Below are positions 43,591-53,905 of a stretch of 64,000 bases of DNA, in pieces. The stretch comes from Proales similis (lineage: Eukaryota > Rotifera > Eurotatoria > Ploima > Proalidae). Below the pieces are notes generated by a model that saw only the letters and a list, made by a program, of their open reading frames with translations, did no database searches and was not told the origin of the DNA. The DNA is taken from NCBI GenBank assembly GCA_019059635.1, contig JAGVRJ010000008.1, forward strand, positions 1,240,001-1,304,000, written 5' to 3'. The stretch's first letter is position 1. Every line of letters starts with the position of its first letter. The translations under genes were made by a program, and so were the position numbers.

Positions 43591-45990
43591 ATGGCAAAAC
43601 GATCGCGATCATTCGAAATGAAGATGCAAACGGTAACATTGCTGACAATCACGGGCATGATTTGGTGCTTAACTGAACAAGCCGATGGAGAAAAGGTCTA
43701 TTGCCCAAGCAGAGGCAACGCATTGCAAACTGACTACTGGATAAGAATCAACTGTCCGCCCATAAGCTCTAGCTCAGAGGTGCTGGTACAGGCAAAAGAA
43801 AGCTTTCAATGCTCTTCCTTCAACCAAACCTATTTTCATGGCTTTTTCCCGTTCACGTTGGATACAATTCTCAAGAACTCGATCAATTTTACTGCAATAT
43901 TGACATTTTATCCGAAATCCTGCATTGATACGCTTAAACATGTGCAACTCAACTTTTATATGGTCACTGGCATTCAACGGGCATTCAGGTTGGCTGCTTT
44001 TGATATGCATGTAAAATGGCTCACTATTCAATATTTCCACATGAGACTGCTTGAGAACGAGCATGACAAGGCCAACTGCTCGAACAATCTGGATGTGGCT
44101 ATTTTCCAAGTCAAAGATCCAATGAGCGTTACGCTCGATCTTGGTGTCAAATACGACGATAACATATGCGCACAAATGTTCAACAAGGCAAACATAAGAA
44201 TCTTGAAGCTGGCAGATATGGTCGATTCAATGATCAAGCGCAATGTTTTCGGTATTCAGCAGACTGATGCTGTCAAAGACTTGAACTCCCATGTGGGAGT
44301 ATTATACTTATACGGCTATGGACTTAAATTAGAACAGAGATTGTTTCCGGTGGAAGTTTTCTCAAAAACTAAGATGATTAGATTGGAAGGAACCCTTGAA
44401 CGCTTTGACTCGAGAATACTGGTCTCAAGTAATCTGGTGAAAATTGAAATATTCTCATGGCACATGAAAAAGTTTCTCCACAACAACCTTGACTGGCTCG
44501 ACTTTGCCAATGAGAGATCATCTAACGAGACTCTGAGAATAATTCTCAATGGTGCTGATTTAAGGCCGATGGAAGAGGGCAAAATTCATTATTACCATCG
44601 AGCGGATAACCAATACGAAAAACTTTATCAGCTAGATCCAGACTACGCTGATTTGTTCAAGGACAATTCCAGCTTTTGTCTGTTCTATCGCCTGAAACAG
44701 AAGAATCTGAATGTGAGACTTAACGGATTCATGTTCGAGATAGGAGCACACCACCATTGTGACTGCACACTCTACTGGGTGTACTTGACATTCATAAACT
44801 CTCAAGAAGACGTTGTATATTACACTCATCTGGTTGAATGCCGTCGTCACTCGACAGCTCTGCAAAGAGAGTGCGACATCCCGGCGATGGCCGCCCGCTG
44901 CGACCTACAGACCATCCAGCCGATCTCAGAGCCGAACGGCTACACTTTCGTTTGGAAGATCAAGCTTACTGAATTCATACTCACTACTGTGATGGCCTCT
45001 GCGATCAACTGCTTTGCGGTACTCTTCAACCTCTTTGTCATTCTGGTCTTTCGCCGCATGTGGACCTCGGAGGAGTTCAGGAAGAAGAAGCTGATCGACA
45101 AGAGCCAGCCGCTGTGGGACTACGTCTACTTCAATGTCTATTTTGTCCTGTTCCAGGCGCTCATTTTCGCCCTCGAGCCCCTGACTGCATGTATCGAGTA
45201 CGACGGCATCTACTGCTCTCCATTCATTCTCACTCGCTTCGCACAGGCTTTCTACCTGTTCGTACAGTCCTATCTGGGCAACGTGCTTAAGCTGATGACC
45301 AACGTGACCAGCACACTGTTTGTGATTTATCGGTTCGGCATCAACAGCGATCGCTTGGCCAAGTTCAGAAAGACAAGGCCAGTGAGGATGATTGTAATCT
45401 CTCTGGTTCCCGCTCTTGTAATTAGCGCCATCACATTGTTTGTAGATGAACGGTTTGATTATAAAATTCTTTTCGAAGACAAATTTGAATACCTGCAAAG
45501 GGATAGATACAAAATTCGGTTGCGCTCTCCTATTCTGTATGCCACATATCTGTTCAATATTTTATTGGGCAGTATTGTATTTACTGTGATCAACTTGATA
45601 ATCGACATTCGCCTCCTCTGTTTCCTCCGAAGTTTCAAGCAATCTAGCCGCAAAGAAGAGGCCGAGAAGAGGGTGACCAAGATGATTGTTCTCAACGGCC
45701 TCTTTTCGTTTCTGTTCCGCATGCCCGAGATGGCCGTCTCCATTCTGTTCTTTGCCTTCACTTTCAATCCGTTCCTCTTTCCATCCTGCCTTTTGAGCTA
45801 TGAGCCCACACATTCAGCTTGTCCGAGTCTATTAAAGATCTCTCGTTACTTTTTCTCATTCACCTTTTTTGAGAATTTTATTCTTCTCTTCTTGTACAAT
45901 CCTGATTTCAAAACGCAGACTCGGCTTTGTTTTAAAAGCTTGTTCATTTTTGTCAAGACCAGATTTTGCATTAAACATGAACCGGTATGA
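43591..45990 (+). CDS. Intronless 7TM receptor, subfamily B, copy 5
   Basis: This is 799 residues from ATG 43591; a second in-frame Met (MKMQTVTLLTITGMIWC) begins the signal peptide. The ectodomain differs greatly from subfamily A but keeps the plan: CAQMFNKANIRIL, DSMIKRNVF, KKFLHNNLDWLDFANERSS, CDCTLYWVYL, MAARCDL. TM1 is INCFAVLFNLFVILVFRRMW, and loop 1 is SEEFRKKKLIDKSQPLWDY. TM2 ends PLTACIEYDGIYCSPF, TM3 reads GNVLKLMTNVTSTLFVIYRF, TM6 NGLFSFLFRMPEMAVS, and TM7 ENFILLFLYNPDFK. The segment 44920-45370 is GC-rich and nearly identical to the partial gene at the window end. Confidence 0.85.
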   Translation: MAKRSRSFEMKMQTVTLLTITGMIWCLTEQADGEKVYCPSRGNALQTDYWIRINCPPISSSSEVLVQAKESFQCSSFNQTYFHGFFPFTLDTILKNSINFTAILTFYPKSCIDTLKHVQLNFYMVTGIQRAFRLAAFDMHVKWLTIQYFHMRLLENEHDKANCSNNLDVAIFQVKDPMSVTLDLGVKYDDNICAQMFNKANIRILKLADMVDSMIKRNVFGIQQTDAVKDLNSHVGVLYLYGYGLKLEQRLFPVEVFSKTKMIRLEGTLERFDSRILVSSNLVKIEIFSWHMKKFLHNNLDWLDFANERSSNETLRIILNGADLRPMEEGKIHYYHRADNQYEKLYQLDPDYADLFKDNSSFCLFYRLKQKNLNVRLNGFMFEIGAHHHCDCTLYWVYLTFINSQEDVVYYTHLVECRRHSTALQRECDIPAMAARCDLQTIQPISEPNGYTFVWKIKLTEFILTTVMASAINCFAVLFNLFVILVFRRMWTSEEFRKKKLIDKSQPLWDYVYFNVYFVLFQALIFALEPLTACIEYDGIYCSPFILTRFAQAFYLFVQSYLGNVLKLMTNVTSTLFVIYRFGINSDRLAKFRKTRPVRMIVISLVPALVISAITLFVDERFDYKILFEDKFEYLQRDRYKIRLRSPILYATYLFNILLGSIVFTVINLIIDIRLLCFLRSFKQSSRKEEAEKRVTKMIVLNGLFSFLFRMPEMAVSILFFAFTFNPFLFPSCLLSYEPTHSACPSLLKISRYFFSFTFFENFILLFLYNPDFKTQTRLCFKSLFIFVKTRFCIKHEPV

Positions 45991-46040
45991 AAACAGATAG
46001 CCAAACTGCCAACTCAAAATCTGATATTAAGTCGAAATAA

Positions 46041-46262
46041 ATGAATCGAAGTATTAAGCGCCTCTTTAATGGTACGTTTAAAAGACAAAAGAGCGTTGTT
46101 TGTGCTGGGCGACTGACTATCATGCTGCTCATACTAGCTCCTATTTTTCTGTTGCCATTTCTTACGAAAATAATCTATGAAATCAGGCGCTATCGCCTGC
46201 TACTTCGTATAAAACAATTGGAAGGAGATGCTGGATGGAATCCATCTCGTTTACAAATTTGA
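46041..46262 (+). CDS. Possible small single-pass membrane protein
   Basis: This short ORF (73 residues) begins at an ATG and has a basic N-terminus (MNRSIKRLFNGTFKRQK), one membrane segment (LTIMLLILAPIFLLPFLTKI) and a basic tail. About 40 bases downstream, after a pyrimidine-AG near 46299, an open frame reads YREGDDYGISAFYKGDKIKK and ends with TAG near 46411. It may be a second exon, but I found no donor that joins the two in phase. I recognise no family. It could be a chance ORF. Confidence 0.3.
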   Translation: MNRSIKRLFNGTFKRQKSVVCAGRLTIMLLILAPIFLLPFLTKIIYEIRRYRLLLRIKQLEGDAGWNPSRLQI

Positions 46263-46479
46263 TTAACACCCAAAAATTTGAGAAATTTGAAATTTTAGAC
46301 TCGAGAAGCGTTGTATCGAGAAGGTGATGATTATGGAATCAGTGCGTTTTATAAAGGCGATAAAATTAAGAAGCTGACGAGGAGCCCGAAACACCAGTTA
46401 GGCTTTCAATAGCAAATAATTATGTGACCATTAAAAAATGTGAGAGTTATTAAACGACCGAGACACAATAGATAAAGCA

Positions 46480-46800
46480 TAAGGGAAAAGAGACCGTGGA
46501 AAAGGATCAATAGAAAAGATTTCATGATCCGCAATAAAGCAGTGAGTGAAATATACCTAGATTTCAAAGTGCTTGCCTTTGTTGACCGATTATAGCTCTT
46601 TTACTGTTCGAGAATTAAAGGAGGTGTGAATTCCAGGCTATCTAAGGCTTTGCTACGGTAATGAATCCAAGTTTTTTCCGATCAAAGTATTTGGAAAGAC
46701 CACAATCATGAATTGAGAGGCCACGATTGACCAATTTTCGAGCACATTCACAAGAAAAACTATCGGTACTCCAATGTTATTGATGCGAAAATACAGAAAG
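46480..46800. pseudogene. Mosaic receptor debris, both orientations
   Basis: At 46480-46530 the minus strand resembles the TM2 region (LLILFHGLF). At about 46660-46710 the plus strand resembles an ectodomain piece (FPIKVFGKTTIM, compare FPLPVFGRTTVI in copy 6). Stops interrupt both. This indicates rearranged and inverted fragments of at least two former copies. Confidence 0.5.
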
Positions 46801-47401
46801 CCAACTTCCAATGAGCGTTTCTTTTGTCGATATTTAAGAGAAAATGTTCAAAAAGGAAATACCACTCTTTGAAGGAGGCTTTAATAAGATCGATTAGAGC
46901 TCTGTTGCTTTGCTTTGCACGCCTTGATAAAACAGTTTTTGCAGGTTCTCCAACGGCGGTTCTGACCTGCGAAGATTTTAAGACAAATAGATGGTTCCTT
47001 TCTGAGACCGCGTTGAACTAGCTTATTAAAATTGGTTTGGTTTAAATACAGAAAAGAAACTTCCATCTATTCTGGCTTAATAAATTGAAAGAAATAATTG
47101 AGATATAATGATATCGATGATATTGAGAGAAAACACTCGGTATATAGTTGTCCTTCTAGACCTTGAACCTAGTTTGGGTAGTGTTTTCAAAGTATTGCTT
47201 CAATGATATCGGTTCTTCAATTGGCACTATATTGGCCCACAGCTTTTGTATGAAAAGCAATTGATATGCGAATTCGGAGGTGGCTTCTCCTTTATCAGAT
47301 AAGCCGAGTGAAAGTCAAATAAAAAGCCCTTCTCATGCACCTACTCATGCAAAGAGCGAACACTTAAATTACTTAAATTATGGAAGCGAGTTGTATTTGA
47401 A

Positions 47402-47705
47402 GACAGTTCAAATACACGTCACCAAAATGGTCATTCTCAACGGCCTTTTCTCGTTTCTTTTTCGTTTGACAGAAATCATTTCGGCTGCTCTGACGATTTT
47501 ATTTGCTATTGATCCGAAATCTTTTTCTGTCTGCGTTGTGTCAGATGCGCGTTTTCATTCGGTTTGTCCGATGCTATTCTATATTTCGCGATTCCTATTA
47601 ACGATAAACTACTTGGAAAATTTTGTCCTCTTATTTCTTTTTAGCCCCAACTTACGCCAGAATTTTCAGAAATCTGAGAACTGCATCAACTGGCTAATAA
47701 GCTGA
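47402..47705 (+). pseudogene. Receptor TM6-TM7 fragment
   Basis: The plus strand reads HVTKMVILNGLFSFLFRL, TEIISAALTILFAIDPKSF, RFHSVCPMLFYISRFLLTIN and YLENFVLLFLFSPNLRQNF, then a TGA. This is the intact C-terminal quarter of a subfamily A receptor with no upstream ectodomain or TM1-5. The sequence just before it (47357-47402) is shared with 54235-54275. Confidence 0.8.
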
Positions 47706-48115
47706 TGTATTTCTATTGTGAAATAATTCCAAATTAAACACGCCATCTGTTCAAAAGCAAAAATCATGAATTTAACTGACTCTTACCTTGCCATGTGTTG
47801 AATTTCAATCGGAGTTTAAAAGGAAATGCCGTTCTACGCTCTTGTCTGTTTCTCTTTGCCTAAGCGGCCCATTTCTCTTATTTTTTTCCAAGCACGTGTC
47901 ATGCCCTGATCTCCAGTTTTGAACCCTTTATCGATGGCAGAATAATTTTCTATCTTCAAAAAGTGCCCGCACAGTGACACTGATCTATCGATTGGTTTCA
48001 GATCGTATTTCATAAATGCTTTGCTTTTTGCGTTTCATTTAAAATCATCGACGATTTTTTTTCACTTTTATTTAAAAAAATAATCACAAGATTCTGAATT
48101 GAAAAATATCTAAAA
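47706..48115. other. Spacer before copy 6
   Basis: AT-rich, with no ORF of note. An in-frame TGA at 48095 precedes the copy 6 frame, and no ATG lies between that stop and the TTG at 48116. Confidence 0.5.
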
Positions 48116-50377
48116 TTGGCGTCACACGCAATTTCGAAGCTTCTCATCCTAGCTTGTCTTTGGGAATACAGCAGAATTAAGGCTGAAAATCTAAATTCTA
48201 GCGATTCAAAATGTACAATACAACTATTGAGCAGAGGTCTAAAGCGCATTGATGAGAATCAATTGAATTTATTTAATCAAACGGTACAGGAATGTCGTTC
48301 AAAGACGGTGGTCATAGAATACCAAAGAGTCGGCGTGAATGAAGAGAGTGGAGAGCGCCTCACCGACTTCAACCAGATTGTTTTTCCTATTCTCGCTCCA
48401 ATCTCTGGTTTAAACGAAATAAACATCGATCTCATAATCGGGAAAGGACTATCGGTCGATTTCAAAATACCCAGCTTCTCATCAGCCCCCGATATTTATT
48501 TTGTATCTGATGTGGTTGATCTAAGACTCTTGTACAATAATGGAAGTGAGGTGAGGGTTTCTTCTGCAGGCTCATTGGACACTAGTCCGTTCAGCAATAA
48601 GCTACCCATTTACGTGACATTTTTAAAGAGTACTCGTTATCATCTGAATACATGTCCATTGATATTTTACAGATCTTCAATTTTATTTCTACAAATAAAT
48701 GAAATTTCCGATTCGACTATCAAGTTTAACGTGCTGGCATTTGAAAAAACCGACCGAACTCTAAATAGCACTATAAATGCGCTGCGGCTATCAGGCTATA
48801 AAATAAGATTTGATTCAACAACATTTCCTCTTCCTGTGTTTGGAAGAACGACAGTAATATTTTTTCGCGGGATAATCAGTTCTTTCAAAGGAAACAGTCT
48901 CAAAAAAAGTGCGGTAAGAATACTTGTTTTGGCCATCTCAAGATTGAGAAAATTTTTTCACAACAATCCAGGCTGGTTGAACCAAGTGAATAAAAGAGAA
49001 TCAACCAGGCCCTTAATTATAGAGATTCAAGAACCTGAAAAAGTGTTTTCAGGCTCCATAAACCATGATCAGACAGGCTATATAACTTGGATCGAGTCAA
49101 AAGGATTAAACGCCTTTGATGACTCCTCGTTCTGCATATTCTATCAGATCGAGCAATACTCACTGAAGGTCTTTTTCTCAGGAAAAGTTATTGAGAAAGA
49201 GGCGAGCGAGAACTGCTCTTGTCTTTTACTCTGGATAGCAAGCTTTCATATGATCAATCCTATTTCGTGTATAAATCGAACCCGGTTCAGAAGCCAATGT
49301 GATTTCGACAAAATGTCTCAGAGATGCTCGATGGAGAGTATCGAGCCCCTCAATTATCGAACCATTTACGACACCATTCTCGACCTGGAATTCTTCAAAT
49401 ATCTGGCCGACGTCTGGCTGATGCCTGTCTCCAGTATCGCTGGCATCATCGCCAACTATCTCGTCATCAGGACGTTCCGCAAAATCAAGAGGTCGCCCGA
49501 GTACCGGCGGAACAAGTTGACTGACAAGGGCAGATACATGTGGGAGTACACGTACTACAACTCGTGGTTCATGCTCTTCCACGCCTTCATATTCGCATGT
49601 ACTCCACTAACGACTTGTATTGAGTTTGATGGTATATATTGCTCTCCATTCATCGCCACGGACTTGTTTCGTCCCCTATACTTGTTGGTCGACAAGTTCT
49701 TGGGCAACACGTTCAGACTTGCCGCGAACATGAGCAGCACCTTGTTTGTGCTCTTCCGATTCGGTCTCAACACTGACAGGCTTGCTCGGTTCCGCAAATT
49801 CAAGCCAAGTAAATCAGCTGCTTGTGTCTTCATTCTCTCTTTGTTCATAAGTGTGATCACTTTGTTTATCAACGAAAAGTTCAGTATTAACTCTCTCTTT
49901 TCTGAGTCAGTTATTTATTTTGTTTACACAAAACTTGATATAGTTGAGTCGAATCCGTTATTAAGGACATTCTATTTTATTAATATCTTTCTAGGGACCA
50001 CCCTTTTCACCTTGTTTAATATTCTGATTGACTTGAGACTCTTGTCACTTCTCAAGTCGAGGAACACCGAAAGAAGAAAGGAAGATGCAGAGAAGCGCAT
50101 CACCAAAATGGTCATTATCAACGGAATCATATCTTTCCTTTTTCGCCTGCCTGAAATGCTTTCTGCAATGCTTGTTCTTACTTACACGTTTAACATGAAA
50201 TCTTTTCCTGTATGCTTTGTTATCAAAGCCCGCTTTCATTCAGTTTGTCCAATGTTCTTTTCGATTTCACATTTTTTGCTCACGATCAGTTACTTGGAAA
50301 ACCTTGTCCTCCTTTTCTTCTTCAATGACAAATTTCGCAAAAATTTCCAATTGCCACTTAAATCTTCGTCAGACTGA
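48116..50377 (+). CDS. Intronless 7TM receptor, subfamily A, copy 6 (no ATG start)
   Basis: The frame is open for 753 codons and encodes a complete receptor, but the codon that aligns with the ATG of copy 9 (MSSHAF) is TTG here (TTG-GCG-TCA-CAC-GCA). The signal-peptide-like sequence SKLLILACLWEYSRIKAEN follows. The first in-frame Met comes only near residue 375. The ectodomain has GLSVDFKIPSFSSAPD, TDRTLNSTINALRLSGY and SRLRKFFHNNPGWLNQVNKR. The core has AGIIANYLVI, RSPEYRRNKLTDKGRYMWEY, ANMSSTLFVLFRFGLN, SFLFRLPEMLSAM and YLENLVLLFFFNDKFRKNF. It is either a recent start-loss pseudogene, a non-AUG start, or a gene with an unseen 5' exon. Confidence 0.75.
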   Translation: MASHAISKLLILACLWEYSRIKAENLNSSDSKCTIQLLSRGLKRIDENQLNLFNQTVQECRSKTVVIEYQRVGVNEESGERLTDFNQIVFPILAPISGLNEINIDLIIGKGLSVDFKIPSFSSAPDIYFVSDVVDLRLLYNNGSEVRVSSAGSLDTSPFSNKLPIYVTFLKSTRYHLNTCPLIFYRSSILFLQINEISDSTIKFNVLAFEKTDRTLNSTINALRLSGYKIRFDSTTFPLPVFGRTTVIFFRGIISSFKGNSLKKSAVRILVLAISRLRKFFHNNPGWLNQVNKRESTRPLIIEIQEPEKVFSGSINHDQTGYITWIESKGLNAFDDSSFCIFYQIEQYSLKVFFSGKVIEKEASENCSCLLLWIASFHMINPISCINRTRFRSQCDFDKMSQRCSMESIEPLNYRTIYDTILDLEFFKYLADVWLMPVSSIAGIIANYLVIRTFRKIKRSPEYRRNKLTDKGRYMWEYTYYNSWFMLFHAFIFACTPLTTCIEFDGIYCSPFIATDLFRPLYLLVDKFLGNTFRLAANMSSTLFVLFRFGLNTDRLARFRKFKPSKSAACVFILSLFISVITLFINEKFSINSLFSESVIYFVYTKLDIVESNPLLRTFYFINIFLGTTLFTLFNILIDLRLLSLLKSRNTERRKEDAEKRITKMVIINGIISFLFRLPEMLSAMLVLTYTFNMKSFPVCFVIKARFHSVCPMFFSISHFLLTISYLENLVLLFFFNDKFRKNFQLPLKSSSD

Positions 50378-51631
50378 CAAGTAATTAAGGACCGGATTTA
50401 GCGCTTTAAATTCGTTTAGGTCCGATGATTAAGTGTCTGGATAATCTTGTTTTTTTTTATTTTACTTATTTTACTTGTCTTGTGTGAATCGTGAATTTTT
50501 TCCTTTAATTGTTTAGAAATAGTTTTTGTTTGATTCTTAGTCATTGACAAAATTTATCATGCTTTTAAACTTTGCAAATAACCAAAATGGCATCAATTGT
50601 TTGATTCATTCATTTATCTTTGACATAAGATAAACAATTTAAAAACTTTAAGTTTCCCTGCATTTTTGAAAATAAGAATTGTCTAAGATTGTTGCTCGTC
50701 AGCTGTCAATAATTAAGATAAGCTCATTGAGAAAACCAAGAGGCGCTTCTAGCTTTATATCTTTTTTCAAGGGATCAAATCGAAGAGGCCTTAAATAATT
50801 GAAATTGCTTGATATCAAATATCAACTTGAATCATTCGCCAAGCAGAAAAGGCACGTCCTAAACACGTGAAAACACGAAACCTAAACAGTCTTTTGATAA
50901 AAAAATTATCATATTCTATCAACGATCTTATCGATTTATTTTGCCTTATAAGCAAAATGACTTGGAATCTTGGTTAACTGGAGCTAAATCGGCTAAACAA
51001 GACAGTCCATGGATGCCAGTCAAGAGTGGTGGATTTCCTTTACGCAAGAGAAGGCCAAAATGACCGTTATGAGGAAATATTCTTCAATAAAAAAATTAAT
51101 CCATTGAAATGCGCTTTTTCTATTGGCAAAGATGCGAGAAATTGCTGTTGCGATCGATTTTTATTTTTAATGATTAAAATCCTTCTATCGCGTTCCTGAA
51201 CATTTTAGAGAAGGACTTTTCAAATAAAATATATTCAATGTGTGTGGTTGTGGTTAACCCGAATTGCGGACGAGCTCTAGCAAATTCACATATCTGTTTG
51301 AAGCTCATAAACAATAATGATTTGCTCAGTTCGGCATGTTCAAATGTTTCCTGTCAAATTGACATTCGATCTTGTCTCTTTATCCGCCATTATCGAACCA
51401 GCAATCAAGAAACCAGAAGCCATGCTTCGCCGTGAGATCAAGAACAATTTTCTCGATTCTCGGTTTAGCCTCGATTATTTAAAACAGACTGTGTAGGGGC
51501 TATCGAGGCGATTCAAGAAAAGTCAAGTGTAAGTGTAAGAAAGAAAAAAGCTGTTTCTTTTTTAGTTCAAGTTTGCATATTCTCTTTCAAAGAAATCTTG
51601 AAAAATCAACCAAATTGGGTAAACGAAAATT
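50378..51631. other. 1.25-kb spacer
   Basis: AT-rich. No ORF, receptor fragment or repeat is recognised with confidence. It holds the 3' UTR of copy 6 and the promoter of copy 7. Confidence 0.45.
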
Positions 51632-53905
51632 ATGCTCGCAGTCACAATCCTGATCACTTTGAGTACCTATCCAATGGTTGCCTTTACACAGGATCAAATC
51701 AATATGTGCGATTTGCAAATATCTAGCAGCGAAGATCAATATTTAAGCCGAAATCAACAAGATCTGATCAATTCAACAGCTCAAAGGTGTAATTCACAGA
51801 GCGTGACTCTGTTTTATCTTCGAAATAGCAAATTTAAATCATTCGGAGAGAGCTTGAGTGAGCTGATTGAATTCACACAGCCTTTAGCTGCTTCTAATGC
51901 TTCTGTTAAGAGTGTTCACATAAAAATTTTTGCAGCGAAAGGATTATCGACTGACTTTGTTGTGCCCAATTTCGCAGATTTGTCTAGTTTAATTATTGAA
52001 TTCGCGATATTTGATTTCAGAATTTTGAACCGGGACGGTACTCCACAAGAAAATTGCTTCTCAAATTTTCCAGTATTTAACCCTTGGGTCTTGATAAATT
52101 TTACAGCAATAAATATTAACGAGGCAGTCCGATACCACCAAGGCACCTGCCCGACAATATTCAGAAACTCATTCATATTTCAACTTTTACTCTGTGAGCT
52201 AATTGAATCGACAGTAAAACACAACATGCTAATGTTCAGACCAACTAACGAGAGCCTGAATGCTACGATTGAGTTTCTTAGCCTGTCTGGCTATGAAGTA
52301 ATCTTCGGCACAAAGATCTTCCCAACAGCAGTGTTCGGCCAAACCAAAAGGGTCGTGATAAGTGGAACACTCAAAGTATTCGAGTCCAAAGTGCTCAGAA
52401 ACAGTTCGGTTATTTTGATTGAATTAACCACATATAGGTTAAGGAGATTCTTTCACAATAACCCGGACTGGTCGAACGAAGCCAATCTGAGAAAGACTCA
52501 AGATGCATTGACCATAAAAACAAATAACAATCTAGCTAACGATCTGTATAATGGAGACTATAATACCGTGAGAAGAGCAAGCGAGTCAATTGAAGAGAAT
52601 CCGTTTGATGATCCTTCATTCTGCATATTCTACCAGATCAAACTCTACTCGCTCAACGTCAAATTCGACGGTCAAGTGATTGAGAGGGAGGCACAGAACA
52701 ACTGCACTTGTTTGTTATTTTGGCTAATCAGCAATTTCTGGGTGCATCATGATTTATCAGCCGACTACTACTCCGATTTAGGTCTGTGTGTAAAGGAAAA
52801 AGCTGAACTGAGCCAGCGATGTGAGTATGACAAGATGGCTCAGAGATGTTCGATTGAAACAATCGAGCCATTGAATTACCGAACTGGGTATGACATCATT
52901 TTTGATATTGAATTTGTTAAATACTTGGCCAATGTCTGGCTTACACCATTCAGCGGTATCCTGGGCGTGATTGCTAATTTTGTGGTGATCACGACATTTC
53001 GAAAGATCAAAAGCTCGCCAGAGTACCGGCGGAACAAGTTGACCGACAAGGGCAGGTTCATGTGGGAGTACACGTACTTCAACTCGTGGTTCATTCTCTT
53101 TCACAGTCTCATATTTGCACTCAGCCCATTAACATCCTGTATTGAGTATAATGGAATCTACTGTCCGGAAATAGCTCTGACCGAATTTTCTCGAGTATAT
53201 TTTCTCATTTTCCAGGGCTTCATGGCCAACACAATCAGATTGCTAGCAAACATCAGTCAAACTTTATTTGTTCTATTTCGATTTGGCTTGAACACGGATC
53301 GATTGGATCGATTCCGCGAGATTCGACCCAGAGTGCTTCTTGCCTATTTGTCGCTACCAGCAATTATCATAAGCGTTGTCACCCTCTTCATGAACGATAG
53401 ATTTACAGTAGATGCATTATTCAAAGACACAACTTTTTATATTTTAAATTTTTACTTGGACCAGGTGAGCGGTGTAGGCGGCCTTAAAATTGCCTATTTA
53501 CTCAACATATTCATGGGCACAACTCTGTTTACTCTATTCAACATGATTCTGGATATAAGACTCTTGCTCTTTCTGCGCAAGAAGCAAAGACAGACGTCCA
53601 GGCAAGAAGTAGAGAACCGTATAACTAAAATGGTCATTCTCAACGGCCTGTTTTCATTTCTGTTTCGAATACCTGAGATGGTTACAGCTTCATTGCGCGT
53701 GGCGTTCGAATTCATCCCGGATTTCTTTCGTCTGTGCTTTTTATTTGGATCTCGCTATCATTCAGTTTGCCCGATGCTGTTTGACATTTCGCGATTCCTG
53801 CTAACAGTCAGCTTCTTAGAGAACCTTTTCCTCCTCTATCTATTTAATCACAACTTTCGCAAACATTTTAATTGGACAATGTTTCAGCCGAGCAAGAGAC
53901 CGTGA
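51632..53905 (+). CDS. Intronless 7TM receptor, subfamily A, copy 7
   Basis: This is 757 residues from ATG 51632, with signal peptide MLAVTILITLSTYPMVAF. The ectodomain contains GLSTDFVVPNF, IFDFRILNRDGTPQENC, TNESLNATIEFLSLSGY and YRLRRFFHNNPDWSNEANLR. The stalk has NCTCLLFWLI and the YYSDLGLCVKEKA insert it shares with copies 2 and 4. The core has GVIANFVVI, SSPEYRRNKLTDKGRFMWEY, ANISQTLFVLFRFGLN, NGLFSFLFRIPEMV and FLENLFLLYLFNHNFRKHF. A decayed relative of its ectodomain lies on the opposite strand at 58196-58402. Confidence 0.85.
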   Translation: MLAVTILITLSTYPMVAFTQDQINMCDLQISSSEDQYLSRNQQDLINSTAQRCNSQSVTLFYLRNSKFKSFGESLSELIEFTQPLAASNASVKSVHIKIFAAKGLSTDFVVPNFADLSSLIIEFAIFDFRILNRDGTPQENCFSNFPVFNPWVLINFTAININEAVRYHQGTCPTIFRNSFIFQLLLCELIESTVKHNMLMFRPTNESLNATIEFLSLSGYEVIFGTKIFPTAVFGQTKRVVISGTLKVFESKVLRNSSVILIELTTYRLRRFFHNNPDWSNEANLRKTQDALTIKTNNNLANDLYNGDYNTVRRASESIEENPFDDPSFCIFYQIKLYSLNVKFDGQVIEREAQNNCTCLLFWLISNFWVHHDLSADYYSDLGLCVKEKAELSQRCEYDKMAQRCSIETIEPLNYRTGYDIIFDIEFVKYLANVWLTPFSGILGVIANFVVITTFRKIKSSPEYRRNKLTDKGRFMWEYTYFNSWFILFHSLIFALSPLTSCIEYNGIYCPEIALTEFSRVYFLIFQGFMANTIRLLANISQTLFVLFRFGLNTDRLDRFREIRPRVLLAYLSLPAIIISVVTLFMNDRFTVDALFKDTTFYILNFYLDQVSGVGGLKIAYLLNIFMGTTLFTLFNMILDIRLLLFLRKKQRQTSRQEVENRITKMVILNGLFSFLFRIPEMVTASLRVAFEFIPDFFRLCFLFGSRYHSVCPMLFDISRFLLTVSFLENLFLLYLFNHNFRKHFNWTMFQPSKRP

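Noticed and set aside
44926-45498. Long antisense ORFs (about 150-190 codons) opposite TM1-TM3 in all three subfamily B genes, conserved between them
   Set aside because: They arise because the sense frame there is GC-rich and highly conserved. The antisense products are charged, have no recognisable domain, and mirror the sense sequence.
46881-47066. Minus-strand ORF with RRWRTCKNCFIKAC, reminiscent of a nuclear receptor zinc finger end
   Set aside because: Only one Cys-x2-Cys pair is present, without the first finger or P-box. It is too short and isolated to support.
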